NCBI GenBank assembly: GCA_937901105.1
Contig: CALCHD010000171.1
Location: 1 to 6,418, forward strand
DNA length: 6,418 nt
DNA from: an uncultured Bacteroidales bacterium
Lineage (GTDB): Bacteria; Bacteroidota; Bacteroidia; Bacteroidales; UBA932
Reading direction: 5' to 3'
In this document: piece by piece, positions 5,732 to 6,418 of the stretch
Layout: each line of letters begins with the position of its first letter
Numbering within the stretch: position 1 is the stretch's first letter
The notes under the pieces: model-generated
Told to the model about the DNA's origin: nothing
The model's database searches: none
Seen by the model: the letters and a program-made list of their open reading frames with translations, nothing else
Translations under genes and position numbers: made by a program

Positions 5732-6418
5732 ATGAAAAGATTGCTCATCATACTCCTTGCAGCCCTTTGCACCACTGCATTTGCCCAGAACAAGCACAAT
5801 GCAACCACCCCAAAGGATCCAGCAACCATTCCTCTTCCCGACAGCCTTAAAGGAAGCATCATCAGCGGAACAATCACAGAATCAAAAATATACCCCAACA
5901 CCCGCAGAGACTGGCAGGTATTCATCCCCAAACAGTACGACGGCACAAAACCGGCCTGCCTTGTAGTTGGCCTGGACGGCAACCTTTTTGGAGCCATTAC
6001 CGTGATTGACAATCTCATTGCCACCGGTGAGATGCCTGTAGCCATTGGCATCTTCCTGCAGCCGGGAGTGAGCTACAACGAAGACGGCACCGTTGCCCGC
6101 TACAACCGCAGCAACGAGTTCGACCGTACCGACAACCGCCTTGCCACCTTCCTTGAGGAGGAGGTGATACCAATGGTGGAGAACCTGGAAACTCCCCACG
6201 GACACAGGATCCTCATCTCCCACAACCCCAATAACCGCGCCATTACCGGTGCCAGCAGCAGCGGAATAGCGGCCTTCACCGTTGCCTGGGAAAGGCCCGA
6301 CCTGTTCGCCCGCGTATACAGTTCCGTTGGAACCTTTGTAGCCATGCGAGGCGTCAACGAATACCCTGCCCTTGTCCGCAAGACCGAGCCCAAACCGCTC
6401 CGTATCTTCCTTCAGGAC
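5732..6418 (+). CDS. Secreted alpha/beta-hydrolase esterase, 3' end off window
   Basis: The open frame starts at ATG 5732 and is still open at the right edge (229 residues seen). The N-terminus, MKRLLIILLAALCTTAFA then Q, is a clear signal peptide with likely cleavage after A18, so the enzyme is exported to the periplasm or beyond. The rest resembles Fes/enterochelin-esterase-like alpha/beta hydrolases: RRDWQVFIPKQYD (58-70); VVGLDGN (78-84), a strand before the oxyanion region; RAITGASSSGIAAFTVAWERPDLFARV (169-195), the nucleophile elbow with probable S175; then SSVGTF (197-202). Where relatives usually read GASSGG, this has GASSSG. The catalytic Asp and His should lie beyond the edge, and a C-terminal gluconolactonase/SMP-30 domain, seen in some relatives, cannot be excluded. 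It follows the GntP permease by 9 bp, suggesting that it releases that transporter's substrate from an ester or lactone. Confidence 0.85.
   Translation, partial: MKRLLIILLAALCTTAFAQNKHNATTPKDPATIPLPDSLKGSIISGTITESKIYPNTRRDWQVFIPKQYDGTKPACLVVGLDGNLFGAITVIDNLIATGEMPVAIGIFLQPGVSYNEDGTVARYNRSNEFDRTDNRLATFLEEEVIPMVENLETPHGHRILISHNPNNRAITGASSSGIAAFTVAWERPDLFARVYSSVGTFVAMRGVNEYPALVRKTEPKPLRIFLQD

Overview
The window looks like chromosomal DNA from a member of the Bacteroidota, probably the order Bacteroidales. Three promoters carry a TAnnTTTG -7 box. Start codons follow short A-rich leaders with no Shine-Dalgarno sequence. Several proteins (the RPVSG-type RluA protein and the FNPEHD ATP-grasp-like protein) resemble families I know from Bacteroidales. 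Genus cannot be fixed by eye.

Layout. Positions 1-192 hold a tandem array of ~51-bp units, each containing the inverted repeat TTGTCACA-N14-TGTGACA(A); the array runs off the left edge. A RluA-family pseudouridine synthase homologue follows (281-1021, +) and ends in a terminator hairpin. Its HRLD catalytic motif lacks three residues, including the catalytic aspartate. Next is a two-gene unit: luxS (1136-1621, +), with its own promoter, and an EamA-type transporter (1649-2545, +). The transporter overlaps tail-to-tail by 44 bp with an uncharacterised ATP-grasp-like gene on the minus strand (2502-3521). A divergent promoter region (3522-3634) has three copies of one sequence motif that can form two mutually exclusive hairpins. 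Rightwards from it runs a tight operon: SGNH/GDSL hydrolase (3635-4348), GntP-family permease (4361-5722) and a secreted alpha/beta-hydrolase esterase (5732 to beyond the right edge).

How the genes may work together. LuxS cleaves S-ribosylhomocysteine to homocysteine and the AI-2 precursor DPD. The co-transcribed EamA protein may export a related metabolite, which is inference. The right-hand operon looks like uptake of a sugar acid or other organic acid: a periplasmic esterase releases it, the GntP permease imports it, and a cytoplasmic SGNH hydrolase may remove an acyl group. The substrate is not visible in the sequence. The luxS and transporter genes look more A+T-rich with less uniform codon use than the GntP and esterase genes, which favour codons ending in C.

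The points most worth checking are the RluA homologue without its catalytic aspartate, the hairpin array at the left edge, and the three-copy motif between the divergent promoters. No clearly new multi-gene system is visible.
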